This document shows, one piece after another, positions 8,974 to 16,554 of a stretch of 34,890 bases of DNA. The DNA lies in the NCBI GenBank assembly GCA_015232465.1, contig JADFZO010000028.1, forward strand, positions 1 through 34,890, in the 5' to 3' direction. The stretch comes from Desulfamplus sp. GTDB lineage: Bacteria; Desulfobacterota; Desulfobacteria; Desulfobacterales; Desulfobacteraceae. A model generated the notes under the pieces. It worked only from the letters and a program-made list of their open reading frames with translations. It was not told where the DNA came from and did no database searches. Each line of letters starts with the position of its first letter. Positions within the stretch are counted from its first letter, which is position 1. A program made the translations under genes and the position numbers.

Positions 8974-10356
8974 ATGCAGACAATTTTAATTGTTGATGAT
9001 GAAAAAAATTATCCAAAAATACTTGGAGAAGTCCTTAAAGATGAGGGTTTTTCCACAATTCCAGCATCAAGTGCTCTTGAGGCTCTTGAGAGCATAAAAT
9101 CGAGCCATGTTGATCTTGTGCTTACAGATGTTATGATGCCCGGCATTGATGGTATTGAACTTTTGGCGAAAATTAAGGAGCTGACCCCTGATATGCCTGT
9201 TATCATAATGACTGCACATGGAAGCGTGGAGCGTGCGGTTGAGGCGATGCAAAAAGGGGCATACACCTATATTTTAAAGCCATTTGATAATGAGACTCTT
9301 GTTGCCCATATCCAAAAGGCTATCTCTATCCACGAAATTGTGAAGGAGAATTCAATTTTGCGGGAGGCTATCACTACCCAATACAATTTTGGCAATATTA
9401 TTGGAAAGAGCCAGCCCATGCAGGAGCTTTATACAATCATAAAAAGAGTTGCCCCAACAAATGCCAATATTTTAATTGAAGGGGAGAGCGGCACAGGAAA
9501 AGAGCTTGTGGCAAAATCGATCCACTACAATAGCCCAAGAAAAAATGGACCACTAATATCTGTGAACTGCTCTGCTTTTGCAGAGACTCTTCTTGAGAGT
9601 GAACTTTTTGGACATGAAAAAGGGGCGTTTACAGGTGCATCATCAATGAAAAAGGGGAGATTTGAACTTGCTGATCAAGGCTCAATTTTTCTTGATGAGA
9701 TTGGAGAGCTTCCTTTAAATATTCAGGTAAAACTGCTCAGAGTGTTGCAAGAAAAGACAATTGAGAGGGTAGGGGGTATAAACTCAATAGTTGTAGATTT
9801 TCGTCTTATTGCAGCCACAAATCGTAATCTTGAAAAAGAGGTTAAAGAGGGGCGATTTAGAGAAGATTTGTATTATAGGCTAAATGTTGTAAGGGCAGTT
9901 ATGCCAGCTTTAAGAGATAGAAAAGGAGATATTCCACTTTTGATTAACCACTTTTTGCAAAAATATTCCCATGAGAGAAAATTTACAGATCAATCGGGTA
10001 ATTTGAAGCAATTAGAGGGGCTAAACTCTGAAGCTGCCCGTATGCTTTTTGATTACTCGTGGCCCGGAAATGTTCGAGAGCTTGAAAATTTAATTGAGCG
10101 AGCTGTCATTCTATCCACAGGCAGATTTATCACTCCAGCAGACCTTCCCTTGCAAATCCGCAAAGGGATTGGCTCTCAGCTTAATTTAGATGGAATCCCT
10201 GAAAACGCTGGTTTAAACGAGACGCTTGCTGCTGTTGAAAAAAGAATGCTCCAAAAGGCAATGGCTCAAGCAGGCAACATACAGACCAAAGCTGCTGAGA
10301 TGTTAGGAATTGGCAAAAGTGGGCTTAGTCAAAAACTTAAAAAATATGGGCTGTAA
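8974..10356 (+). CDS. NtrC-family sigma-54-dependent response regulator
   Basis: A DNA-binding activator of sigma-54 promoters, presumably phosphorylated by the kinase just upstream. The 460-aa protein has a receiver domain at 1-120 (acid pocket D8/D9, phospho-acceptor Asp52, Lys102). The AAA+ domain spans about 140-370 with Walker A GESGTGKE (170-177), the sigma-54 contact loop GAFTGA (217-222, intact) and Walker B IFLDEIGE (238-245). An arginine-finger region and WPGNVRELENLIERAV (near 364-379) follow. A Fis-type helix-turn-helix lies at about 415-460, ending in KAAEMLGIGKSGLSQKLKKYG. All parts needed for an active bacterial enhancer-binding protein are present. Targets are unknown; the divergent pil operon and other sigma-54-like promoters are candidates only. 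Confidence 0.95.
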   Translation: MQTILIVDDEKNYPKILGEVLKDEGFSTIPASSALEALESIKSSHVDLVLTDVMMPGIDGIELLAKIKELTPDMPVIIMTAHGSVERAVEAMQKGAYTYILKPFDNETLVAHIQKAISIHEIVKENSILREAITTQYNFGNIIGKSQPMQELYTIIKRVAPTNANILIEGESGTGKELVAKSIHYNSPRKNGPLISVNCSAFAETLLESELFGHEKGAFTGASSMKKGRFELADQGSIFLDEIGELPLNIQVKLLRVLQEKTIERVGGINSIVVDFRLIAATNRNLEKEVKEGRFREDLYYRLNVVRAVMPALRDRKGDIPLLINHFLQKYSHERKFTDQSGNLKQLEGLNSEAARMLFDYSWPGNVRELENLIERAVILSTGRFITPADLPLQIRKGIGSQLNLDGIPENAGLNETLAAVEKRMLQKAMAQAGNIQTKAAEMLGIGKSGLSQKLKKYGL

Positions 10357-10417
10357 CTATTTTAAGCTCAAGTCAAGTTGCCCGCCCTATTTTTTTCTAC
10401 TGATTTTACTATTTACT

Positions 10418-11242
10418 CTATTTTTCTGCTACCACACCATTTACCATCTCTCCAATGCCGTTTATACTGCTTTGAACAAGATCGCCAGGCTTTAGAAAGA
10501 TTGGGGGAACTCGTGTAAATCCCACGCCGCTTGGAGTTCCAGTTAAGATAACTGTGCCTGCAAGAAGTGTCATGCTTTCAGATAGTCTTGAGATTAGCTC
10601 TGGCACCGAGAATATCATATCTGATGTTGAGCCTTGCTGCATCACTTCACCGTTAAGTCTGCACTCTAAATTTAGATTTTGAGGACATATCTCATCTTTA
10701 GTTACTATTGCAGGACCTAATGGACAGAATGTATCAAAACTTTTTCCTCTAACCCACTGCCCGCCTCCGCTATGCTTTTGCCATCTTCTTGCTGATATGT
10801 CATTTGCACAGGTGTAACCCAAAACATAATCAAGAGCATCTTTTTGTTTGATATTTTTGCCAGATTTTCCAATAATCACAGCAAGTTCTACCTCATAATC
10901 AACCTGAAGAGGATCAAGGCACGATTTTGGAATCTCAATATCTGAATATGGACCAGTTACTGCAGCAGGATTTTTCATAAAAAGAACAGGGTGCTCTGGA
11001 AGAGCCATTCCAGTCTCTTTGGCGTGCATTTTGTAGTTAAGCCCTATACATAAAATTGCAACTGGATTTATTGGGACAACTATTGTTTTTATTTTAGCCA
11101 CTTTATCTGTAACTTTAAAATCATCAAATATGTTGCCGCTAATAACTGATGCTGACTCTATGCTATCTTTTTTAATCTCAGATGTCTCTACACACCCTGT
11201 TAGCAGATTATTTTCATTATCTAAAAATCTTATTATACGCAT
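10418..11242 (-). CDS. Fumarylacetoacetate hydrolase (FAH) family protein
   Basis: A cytoplasmic metal-dependent hydrolase or isomerase of the FAH superfamily. Members cleave or rearrange acylpyruvates, oxaloacetate or ring-cleavage products, and the substrate cannot be told from sequence. In the 274-aa protein the divalent-metal ligands are visible as Glu117 and Glu119 ([13 protein letters not shown]) and Asp148 ([12 protein letters not shown]). The signature [12 protein letters not shown] and the C-terminal [12 protein letters not shown] are intact, so an active enzyme is expected. A ribosome site GAGGAG lies 5 nt before the ATG. It converges on the response regulator with 61 bp between stops. 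No pathway partner is adjacent, so no specific metabolic role is offered. Confidence 0.9.
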   Translation of the reverse strand: MRIIRFLDNENNLLTGCVETSEIKKDSIESASVISGNIFDDFKVTDKVAKIKTIVVPINPVAILCIGLNYKMHAKETGMALPEHPVLFMKNPAAVTGPYSDIEIPKSCLDPLQVDYEVELAVIIGKSGKNIKQKDALDYVLGYTCANDISARRWQKHSGGGQWVRGKSFDTFCPLGPAIVTKDEICPQNLNLECRLNGEVMQQGSTSDMIFSVPELISRLSESMTLLAGTVILTGTPSGVGFTRVPPIFLKPGDLVQSSINGIGEMVNGVVAEK

Positions 11243-11358
11243 TATAACTCCTCATAATCTTAAAAACCGTTTAGAAATTTTACTTTTTAATTGAATTTAG
11301 GCAGAGATTTGGCTATTTATACCTTAAAAGTTTTAAAATTTAAATAGTTGGAGGCACG

Positions 11359-11997
11359 ATGAACTTTTTAAATTTATATTTTATCTTTAATCTGTTTTTA
11401 ATATTAACATTTTCCATTATCCCAATTTTAATATCTCCAGAGCTATCTTTAGCAGATATTTACACCTATACTGATAAAAAAGGTGTAAAGCACTTTACCA
11501 ATGTTCCTAATAGTGATAAGTATAAGCTATTTATACCAGAAGGGACGGGTAGGATATATTTTAACAAACAACAAGGCTATTTTAGAGCAGCAACTCGTGC
11601 GATAAACAGCAAGGCGTTTGACCCAATTATAGAAAAAGCATCTATAAAATATGGACTTGATAGGGCACTTATAAAAGCTGTCATATCAGCAGAGTCGGCA
11701 TTTAATGCTCAAGCTGTCTCTCCAAAAGGGGCAAAGGGTTTGATGCAGATAATGCCCGCAAACTACACTGCACTAAATATTTCAGACCCTTTTCATCCAT
11801 ACCAAAATATTATGGGTGGAACCAAATATTTAAAACAGATGCTTCAAGTGAACAATGGCAAACTTAGGCTTGCACTTGCAGCATACAATGCAGGACCTGA
11901 GGCTGTCAGAAAATATGAGGGGATTCCACCCTATAGTGAGACGATCAATTATGTATCTAAAGTAATAAGTTTATATAATCAATATAAAAATATGTGA
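11359..11997 (+). CDS. Lytic murein transglycosylase (SLT domain) with DUF4124
   Basis: A periplasmic enzyme that cleaves the MurNAc-GlcNAc bond of peptidoglycan. The 212-aa protein has an N-terminal hydrophobic signal (about 1-32) and a short DUF4124-like stretch, DIYTYTDKKGVKHFTNVP (33-50). A goose-lysozyme-type SLT domain spans about 88-210. Catalytic Glu112 lies in ISAESAF, followed by SPKGAKGLMQIMP and the substrate-lining AAYNAGPEAV. GGAGG lies 4 nt before the ATG. It is convergent with galU, with a gap of under 20 bp. Length and layout match the small Slt35/MltC-like family common in Proteobacteria and Desulfobacterota. Confidence 0.92.
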   Translation: MNFLNLYFIFNLFLILTFSIIPILISPELSLADIYTYTDKKGVKHFTNVPNSDKYKLFIPEGTGRIYFNKQQGYFRAATRAINSKAFDPIIEKASIKYGLDRALIKAVISAESAFNAQAVSPKGAKGLMQIMPANYTALNISDPFHPYQNIMGGTKYLKQMLQVNNGKLRLALAAYNAGPEAVRKYEGIPPYSETINYVSKVISLYNQYKNM

Positions 11998-12016
11998 TAA
12001 AGATGAACAATCCCAA

Positions 12017-12889
12017 CTAAAGACCGTTTTTAATCTCATCTATAAATTTTGATAAACGCTCTTTTATTTCAGGACGCTCCATAGCAAAGGCAAGGTTTGC
12101 CATCTGAAAACCAGCCTTATCGCCGCAGTCAAAACGTTTTCCTTTAAATTTATACCCAAATATTGGCTGCTCTTTTAGAAGCTGACTCATAGCATCTGTC
12201 AATTGAATCTCTCCCCCTGCTCCTGCTTTATTTTCCCCAAGATAGTCAAAGATTCTTGGAGTTAAAATGTATCTGCCAATTATGGCAAGATTTGAGGGAG
12301 CATCTTCAGGTTTTGGCTTTTCAACCATTGCTCTAACCCTCACAAAACTATCTTCAATCTCATCTGCATCAAGAATCCCATACTTATCAGTCTCATCTTT
12401 TTCAACCTCCATAACTGCTGCAATAGAGGCTCTTAGCCTGTCAAAACACCTTATCATCTGAGATAGAACTGGAGTATCTGACTGTATTAGGTCATCTGCA
12501 AGAACCACTGCAAAAGGCTCATCTCCTACAATATCTCTTGCGCACCAAATCGCATGACCTAATCCTAACGGCTCGTTCTGCCTTGTATAGACTATAGTTC
12601 CAGTCTTTGGGATAAGCTCTTGAAGCATTTTAAGTGTATCGTAGCGTTTTTTTTTCTCTAAAGTCAGCTCTAACTCAAAAGACCTATCAAAGTGATCTTC
12701 TAATGCTTTTTTCCCCCTTCCTGTTACAAATATAATTTGTTCAATTCCAGCATCAAAAGCCTCTTCAACAGCGTACTGTATTATTGGTTTGTCAACTACA
12801 GTCAACATCTCCTTTGCCATAGCTTTTGTTGCTGGCAAAAATCGTGTACCAAGCCCTGCAACAGGAAAAACTGCTTTTTTTATCTTCAT
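12017..12889 (-). CDS. galU: UTP--glucose-1-phosphate uridylyltransferase GalU
   Basis: Makes UDP-glucose from UTP and glucose-1-phosphate, a precursor for LPS, exopolysaccharide and osmolyte synthesis in the cytoplasm. The 290-aa protein carries the nucleotidyltransferase signature AGLGTRFLPATKAMAKEML (11-29) and DKPIIQYAVEEA. The uridine-binding QNEPLGLGHAIWCA and the sugar-binding VEKPKPEDAPSN and GGEIQLTDAM are also present. Length is typical of bacterial GalU. It is transcribed away from the ACT-PAS sigma-54 regulator across a 129-bp divergent gap. No sugar-pathway neighbours are present. Confidence 0.95.
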   Translation of the reverse strand: MKIKKAVFPVAGLGTRFLPATKAMAKEMLTVVDKPIIQYAVEEAFDAGIEQIIFVTGRGKKALEDHFDRSFELELTLEKKKRYDTLKMLQELIPKTGTIVYTRQNEPLGLGHAIWCARDIVGDEPFAVVLADDLIQSDTPVLSQMIRCFDRLRASIAAVMEVEKDETDKYGILDADEIEDSFVRVRAMVEKPKPEDAPSNLAIIGRYILTPRIFDYLGENKAGAGGEIQLTDAMSQLLKEQPIFGYKFKGKRFDCGDKAGFQMANLAFAMERPEIKERLSKFIDEIKNGL

Positions 12890-13006
12890 TGGTATCCTTA
12901 AAAATGTTAAAAATTATTAGCTTGAGTTTTTAGCAAAATGTTGGTTTAAAATAGAATTATCTCTCCTATTATGTCAACCTCGATTTTTTAATTCAAATAA
13001 TATTGT

Positions 13007-13011
13007 AAGGA
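13007..13011 (+). promoter_or_regulatory. Ribosome binding site that decides a TTG start
   Basis: AAGGA lies 7 nt before the TTG at 13019. The next in-frame ATG (codon 13) falls inside the first beta-strand and loop of the ACT domain, so the TTG start is strongly preferred. Confidence 0.6.
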
Positions 13012-13018
13012 TAAACTT

Positions 13019-14671
13019 TTGAGCTACAAATTTAAACTGCGTTTTAAGGATCGTATGGGAATTGTGGCAGACATCTCCACAATCCTTGCAAAATCTGGAT
13101 TTAATATTGTCTCTATGGAGGTTGATCGCACAATAGACGAGACTTATGTCTATACAGAGATTGAGGATATTGAGCATAAAATAGATCACAAAAACCTATT
13201 TCACATTTTTGATAATATTGAGAGTTTTATTGAAGTTCAGGCAATTGAGACTCTGCCTCAAGAGGAGAAGGCAAATAGATTTAAAGTTGTTCTCGATAAC
13301 ATGAGCGATGGCGTTGTATCAATTGATAAAAATGGTAATATCACCACAATTAACAGGGTTGCAGCTCAAGTTTTTAGGTGTAGTGCTGATAAGGTTACTG
13401 GGAGTAGTATAAAAAATCTTGATCTGCCACATTACGAAATTCTTAAATCTCTGAAAGGGGAGAAGATAGATAATTTAAAGCAGAACTTTATAAACTCAGA
13501 GGGGCGTTACCAATATATCTCTACCTGTAAGCCGATTCGTGATTCATCAGGAAGAATTATTGGTGCTGTAGAGATCGCAAAAGAGATGCAGGAGATAAAA
13601 AAACTTGCCCAATCTATCTCAATGGAGATGGAGAGCATAAGTTTTAGCGATATTATTGGAGCAAATCAGACTATTAAAGATGCTATCTCAATTGCTCAAA
13701 GGATAGCCCCCACTGATATTACTGTATCTTTGTATGGTACGAGCGGCACTGGAAAAGAGCTTTTTGCAAAGGCGATTCACACTGCAAGCGGACGCAAAGG
13801 CGAGTATGTGCCAGTAAATTGTGCTGCACTTCCTGAACAGCTTTTAGAGAGTGAGCTTTTTGGATATGTTGGAGGTAGCTTTACAGGTGGAAGAAAAGAG
13901 GGAAAACAGGGGCTGTTTGAGGCTGCTGTTGATGGCACTATATTTTTGGACGAGATTGCAGAGATGCCTCTTGGCTCTCAGGCAAAGCTATTAAGGCTGA
14001 TTCAAGAGCGGGCTGTAAGACGTGTCGGAAGTGCCAAAGAGATAACGATAAATACACGCATCATCACAGCAACAAACAGAAATCTTCAAGAGCTTGTCAA
14101 AGATAATAGATTTCGTGAAGACCTCTATTATCGTATCAACGTGATACCTATTCATATCCCGCCGTTAAGGGAGCGAAAAGATGATATTCCTATTTTGCTT
14201 GAACATTTTTTGTTTCAACTTTTAATTCGACTTGGCAAAAAAATCTCTCATATCACGCCTGCTGCAATGGGAAAATTAATAGCTTATGGTTGGCCCGGAA
14301 ATGTCAGAGAGTTAAAAAATGTAATAGAGCGGGCTGTTTTTTTAAGTAACAGCAGTAGCAGTAATGGTGATGAGGGGGCAAAAGTAGTTGATGTTGACTC
14401 TGTCTTATTTAACCACGAGCTTACACCATATCAAAATCAAAAAGGTGAAATGGTTGTGAACCTTGAAGCATCAGAGATCAATTTTTCAAAAAACCTCTCA
14501 TTAAAAGATAATGTAGCTAAATTTGAAAAAAGTGTTATAGTTGATGCTCTTAACCGTAAAAAAACTATCAGGCAGGCTGCTAAAGAGCTTCAAATATCTC
14601 ACCCCGCACTTTTAAAAAAGATGGAGAAATACTGTATCAAACTAAATAGAGCCATTAGCGTTCAAGAGTAA
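13019..14671 (+). CDS. TyrR-like transcriptional regulator (ACT-PAS-AAA+-Fis)
   Basis: A 550-aa enhancer-binding-type regulator with a TTG start. The ACT domain (about 1-75, DRMGIVADISTILAKSGFN) suggests control by a small ligand such as an amino acid. A PAS domain (about 88-190) follows, then the AAA+ domain (about 208-440) with Walker A GTSGTGKE (240-247) and Walker B IFLDEIAEM (308-316). The WPGNVRELKNVIERAV motif follows, and a Fis-type helix-turn-helix spans about 500-545. There is no receiver domain. The sigma-54 contact loop reads GSFTGG (286-291) rather than GAFTGA, so sigma-54 activation is plausible but not assured; E. coli TyrR lacks the motif altogether and works with sigma-70. 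It is divergent from galU and 299 bp upstream of pntAA on the same strand, making pnt a candidate target (inference). Confidence 0.9.
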   Translation: MSYKFKLRFKDRMGIVADISTILAKSGFNIVSMEVDRTIDETYVYTEIEDIEHKIDHKNLFHIFDNIESFIEVQAIETLPQEEKANRFKVVLDNMSDGVVSIDKNGNITTINRVAAQVFRCSADKVTGSSIKNLDLPHYEILKSLKGEKIDNLKQNFINSEGRYQYISTCKPIRDSSGRIIGAVEIAKEMQEIKKLAQSISMEMESISFSDIIGANQTIKDAISIAQRIAPTDITVSLYGTSGTGKELFAKAIHTASGRKGEYVPVNCAALPEQLLESELFGYVGGSFTGGRKEGKQGLFEAAVDGTIFLDEIAEMPLGSQAKLLRLIQERAVRRVGSAKEITINTRIITATNRNLQELVKDNRFREDLYYRINVIPIHIPPLRERKDDIPILLEHFLFQLLIRLGKKISHITPAAMGKLIAYGWPGNVRELKNVIERAVFLSNSSSSNGDEGAKVVDVDSVLFNHELTPYQNQKGEMVVNLEASEINFSKNLSLKDNVAKFEKSVIVDALNRKKTIRQAAKELQISHPALLKKMEKYCIKLNRAISVQE

Positions 14672-14675
14672 AAAC

Positions 14676-14723
14676 TTACCACTGGTAATTAAATCGTTGT
14701 GTTGTGGTAGGTTAAATTACCAC
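14676..14723. repeat. Clustered inverted repeats TTACCA-C-TGGTAA and GTGGTA-N8-TACCAC
   Basis: A perfect palindrome TTACCA-C-TGGTAA (14676-14688) starts 4 nt after the regulator stop. A second repeat GTGGTA-N8-TACCAC (14704-14723) follows within 16 nt, built from the same TACCAC half-site. No T-run follows either, so a plain intrinsic terminator is unlikely. They lie upstream of pntAA within a 299-bp gap that otherwise shows no gene. Operator sites for a dimeric regulator are one explanation; an mRNA 3' hairpin is another. Confidence 0.5.
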
Positions 14724-14970
14724 TATCTCAACTATTAACCCACACCTTTTATTTTTCTGAAACTGCTTTAAAATTAAAATTTGTTTATATTACAAGCTAT
14801 TATCATCATAATAGCTGCCGTAATGGATAGTGCAATTGATAGATGGCAAAGTTATTGCAAAAAGTTATGACATAAAGAGATATAGCAAAAGAGATAAAAG
14901 GGCAAACAAAGGCTGAAAGTTAAAGAAAAATTATCAAACAACTAAGAAAAGCATAAGGGAGATAAAAGCT

Positions 14971-16134
14971 ATGTTAATTGGAATACCAAAAGAGATTTTA
15001 CCAGAAGAGAATAGAGTTGCAGCAACACCAGAGACAGTAAAAAAGTTTATTGCACTTGGGTTTGAAGTTGCTGTGCAATCATCTGCTGGTCAAGGTGTGC
15101 TTATAAGTGATGATGAGTATAAAAATGCTGGGGCTAAAATAATTTCTGATCCAGAGAAACTATTTGCTGAATCTGATCTTATTTTAAAGGTCAAACAGCC
15201 TGAATTTAACCAATCAGTTGGAAAGCATGAGGCTGAGATGGTACGGGAAGGTGGTATGATTATCACATTTTTGCACCCAGCTTCACCTGATAACCATGCG
15301 ATGATAAAACGCCTTAGAGATAGAAATATAACATCATTTACTATGGACGGCATTCCACGTATCTCCCGTGCCCAAAGAATGGACGCTCTATCATCAATGA
15401 GCACTGTAACTGGATATAAATCTGTCATAATGGCTGCCAATAAAATGCAAACTTTTATCCCAATGATAGGAACAGCAATTGGAACAATAAAGCCTGCCCG
15501 CTTTTTGATTGTTGGAGCTGGTGTTGTGGGGCTTCAGGCAGTTGCAACCGCAAAAAGGCTTGGAGGCGTTGTAAAGGCTCTTGATATTAGAAAAAATGCC
15601 TGCACTGAAGCTGAAAGTTTAGGTGCTAAAACCATTGCTTTTGATATTCCACAAGAGATTGCCCTTGCTGATGGCGGATATGCAAAATCTCTTGAGTCTG
15701 AATGGATTGACAAAGAGCGTAATGCAATTAGCGAGCATCTAAAAGAGGCTGATGTTGTTATTTTAAGTGCATTAGTACCTGGAGAAGTTGCCCCTATTCT
15801 TGTAACTGAGGCTATGGTTGCCACTATGAAGCCAGGCTCTGTTATTATTGATGTCTCTGTTGATCAGGGTGGAAATTGCGAAATTACTGAACATGGCAGC
15901 TTTGTTGAAAAGCTAAATGTCAATATCTGCGGAATACAAAATATTCCAGGAAGAGTTGCAATTCATGCAAGCTGGCTATACTCAAATAACATCTATTATT
16001 ATGTTGAAAATCTCTTTAAAAAGGGGATTGGTCAGCTTGATTTAGAAGATGAGATTGTTGCAAACTCTCTTGTTACACATAAATCTCATATCCATTATAA
16101 AGGTGCTCTAAAGGCAATGGGTGGAGATCTTTAG
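14971..16134 (+). CDS. pntAA: NAD(P) transhydrogenase subunit alpha part 1 (PntAA)
   Basis: The cytoplasmic NAD(H)-binding domain I of proton-translocating transhydrogenase, which moves hydride between NADH and NADP+ driven by the proton gradient. The 387-aa protein opens with MLIGIPKEILPEENRVAATP and has the dI loop SRAQRMDALSS. The Rossmann motif VGAGVVGLQA lies near 178-187. The sequence resembles alanine dehydrogenase, but pntAB and pntB immediately downstream settle the identity. This is the split three-subunit form known from Rhodospirillum, in which the membrane part of alpha is a separate gene. AGGGAG lies about 9 nt before the ATG. It is 48 bp from pntAB. Confidence 0.95.
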   Translation: MLIGIPKEILPEENRVAATPETVKKFIALGFEVAVQSSAGQGVLISDDEYKNAGAKIISDPEKLFAESDLILKVKQPEFNQSVGKHEAEMVREGGMIITFLHPASPDNHAMIKRLRDRNITSFTMDGIPRISRAQRMDALSSMSTVTGYKSVIMAANKMQTFIPMIGTAIGTIKPARFLIVGAGVVGLQAVATAKRLGGVVKALDIRKNACTEAESLGAKTIAFDIPQEIALADGGYAKSLESEWIDKERNAISEHLKEADVVILSALVPGEVAPILVTEAMVATMKPGSVIIDVSVDQGGNCEITEHGSFVEKLNVNICGIQNIPGRVAIHASWLYSNNIYYYVENLFKKGIGQLDLEDEIVANSLVTHKSHIHYKGALKAMGGDL

Positions 16135-16182
16135 GCTTTTTGCTAAAAATAGCTATTTATAATAAGTATTTAAGGAGTAGTA

Positions 16183-16479
16183 ATGACAAATCTACTTGTA
16201 ATGTTGGGATTTTTTATTGCATCATTTTTTATTGGTTATATTCTAATATCAAGAATCCCATCTCTTTTGCACACGCCTTTGATGTCCATGACTAATGCGG
16301 TCTCTGGAGTTACAATCTTAGGTGCAATGCTTCTGTTTACAATTTCAGGCACTGCTACTGAAAATATATTTGGCTCTCTTGCCATAGTTGCAGCAACTTT
16401 TAATGTTGTTGGAGGCTTTGCAATTACAGATAGAATGTTGGGGCTTTTTAAAGGTAAAAGCAAAAAAGAGAACTTTTAA
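16183..16479 (+). CDS. pntAB: NAD(P) transhydrogenase subunit alpha part 2 (PntAB)
   Basis: A 98-aa, three-helix membrane protein that supplies part of the proton channel (domain II) of the transhydrogenase. Hydrophobic segments lie at about 4-24, 33-56 and 62-84. The family marks are TPLMSMTNAVSGV (30-42), GGFAITDRMLGLF and a short basic tail. AAGGAG stands 6 nt before the ATG. Length is that of the separate PntAB subunit. Followed after 75 bp by pntB, with a hairpin in between. Confidence 0.95.
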   Translation: MTNLLVMLGFFIASFFIGYILISRIPSLLHTPLMSMTNAVSGVTILGAMLLFTISGTATENIFGSLAIVAATFNVVGGFAITDRMLGLFKGKSKKENF

Positions 16480-16487
16480 CAAAAACC

Positions 16488-16523
16488 GACCTTCTGATCT
16501 ATTCTATTTTAAATTAGAAGGTC
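16488..16523 (+). repeat. Hairpin between pntAB and pntB
   Basis: GACCTTCT (16488-16495) pairs perfectly with AGAAGGTC (16516-16523) around a 20-nt AT-rich loop. There is no T-run after it, and pntB follows 31 bp later with a weak ribosome site. It may stabilise or partially attenuate the mRNA inside the pnt operon. Confidence 0.5.
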
Positions 16524-16554
16524 CAAATAAATTAAAAAAGAGATTAATATAACT

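Noticed and set aside
14822..14869. Tiny ATG frame of 15 codons in the pntAA leader
   Set aside because: No ribosome site and no recognisable leader-peptide pattern.
14971..16134. Alanine dehydrogenase
   Set aside because: The fold and N-terminal motif are shared, but pntAB and pntB follow directly and the dI loop fits transhydrogenase.
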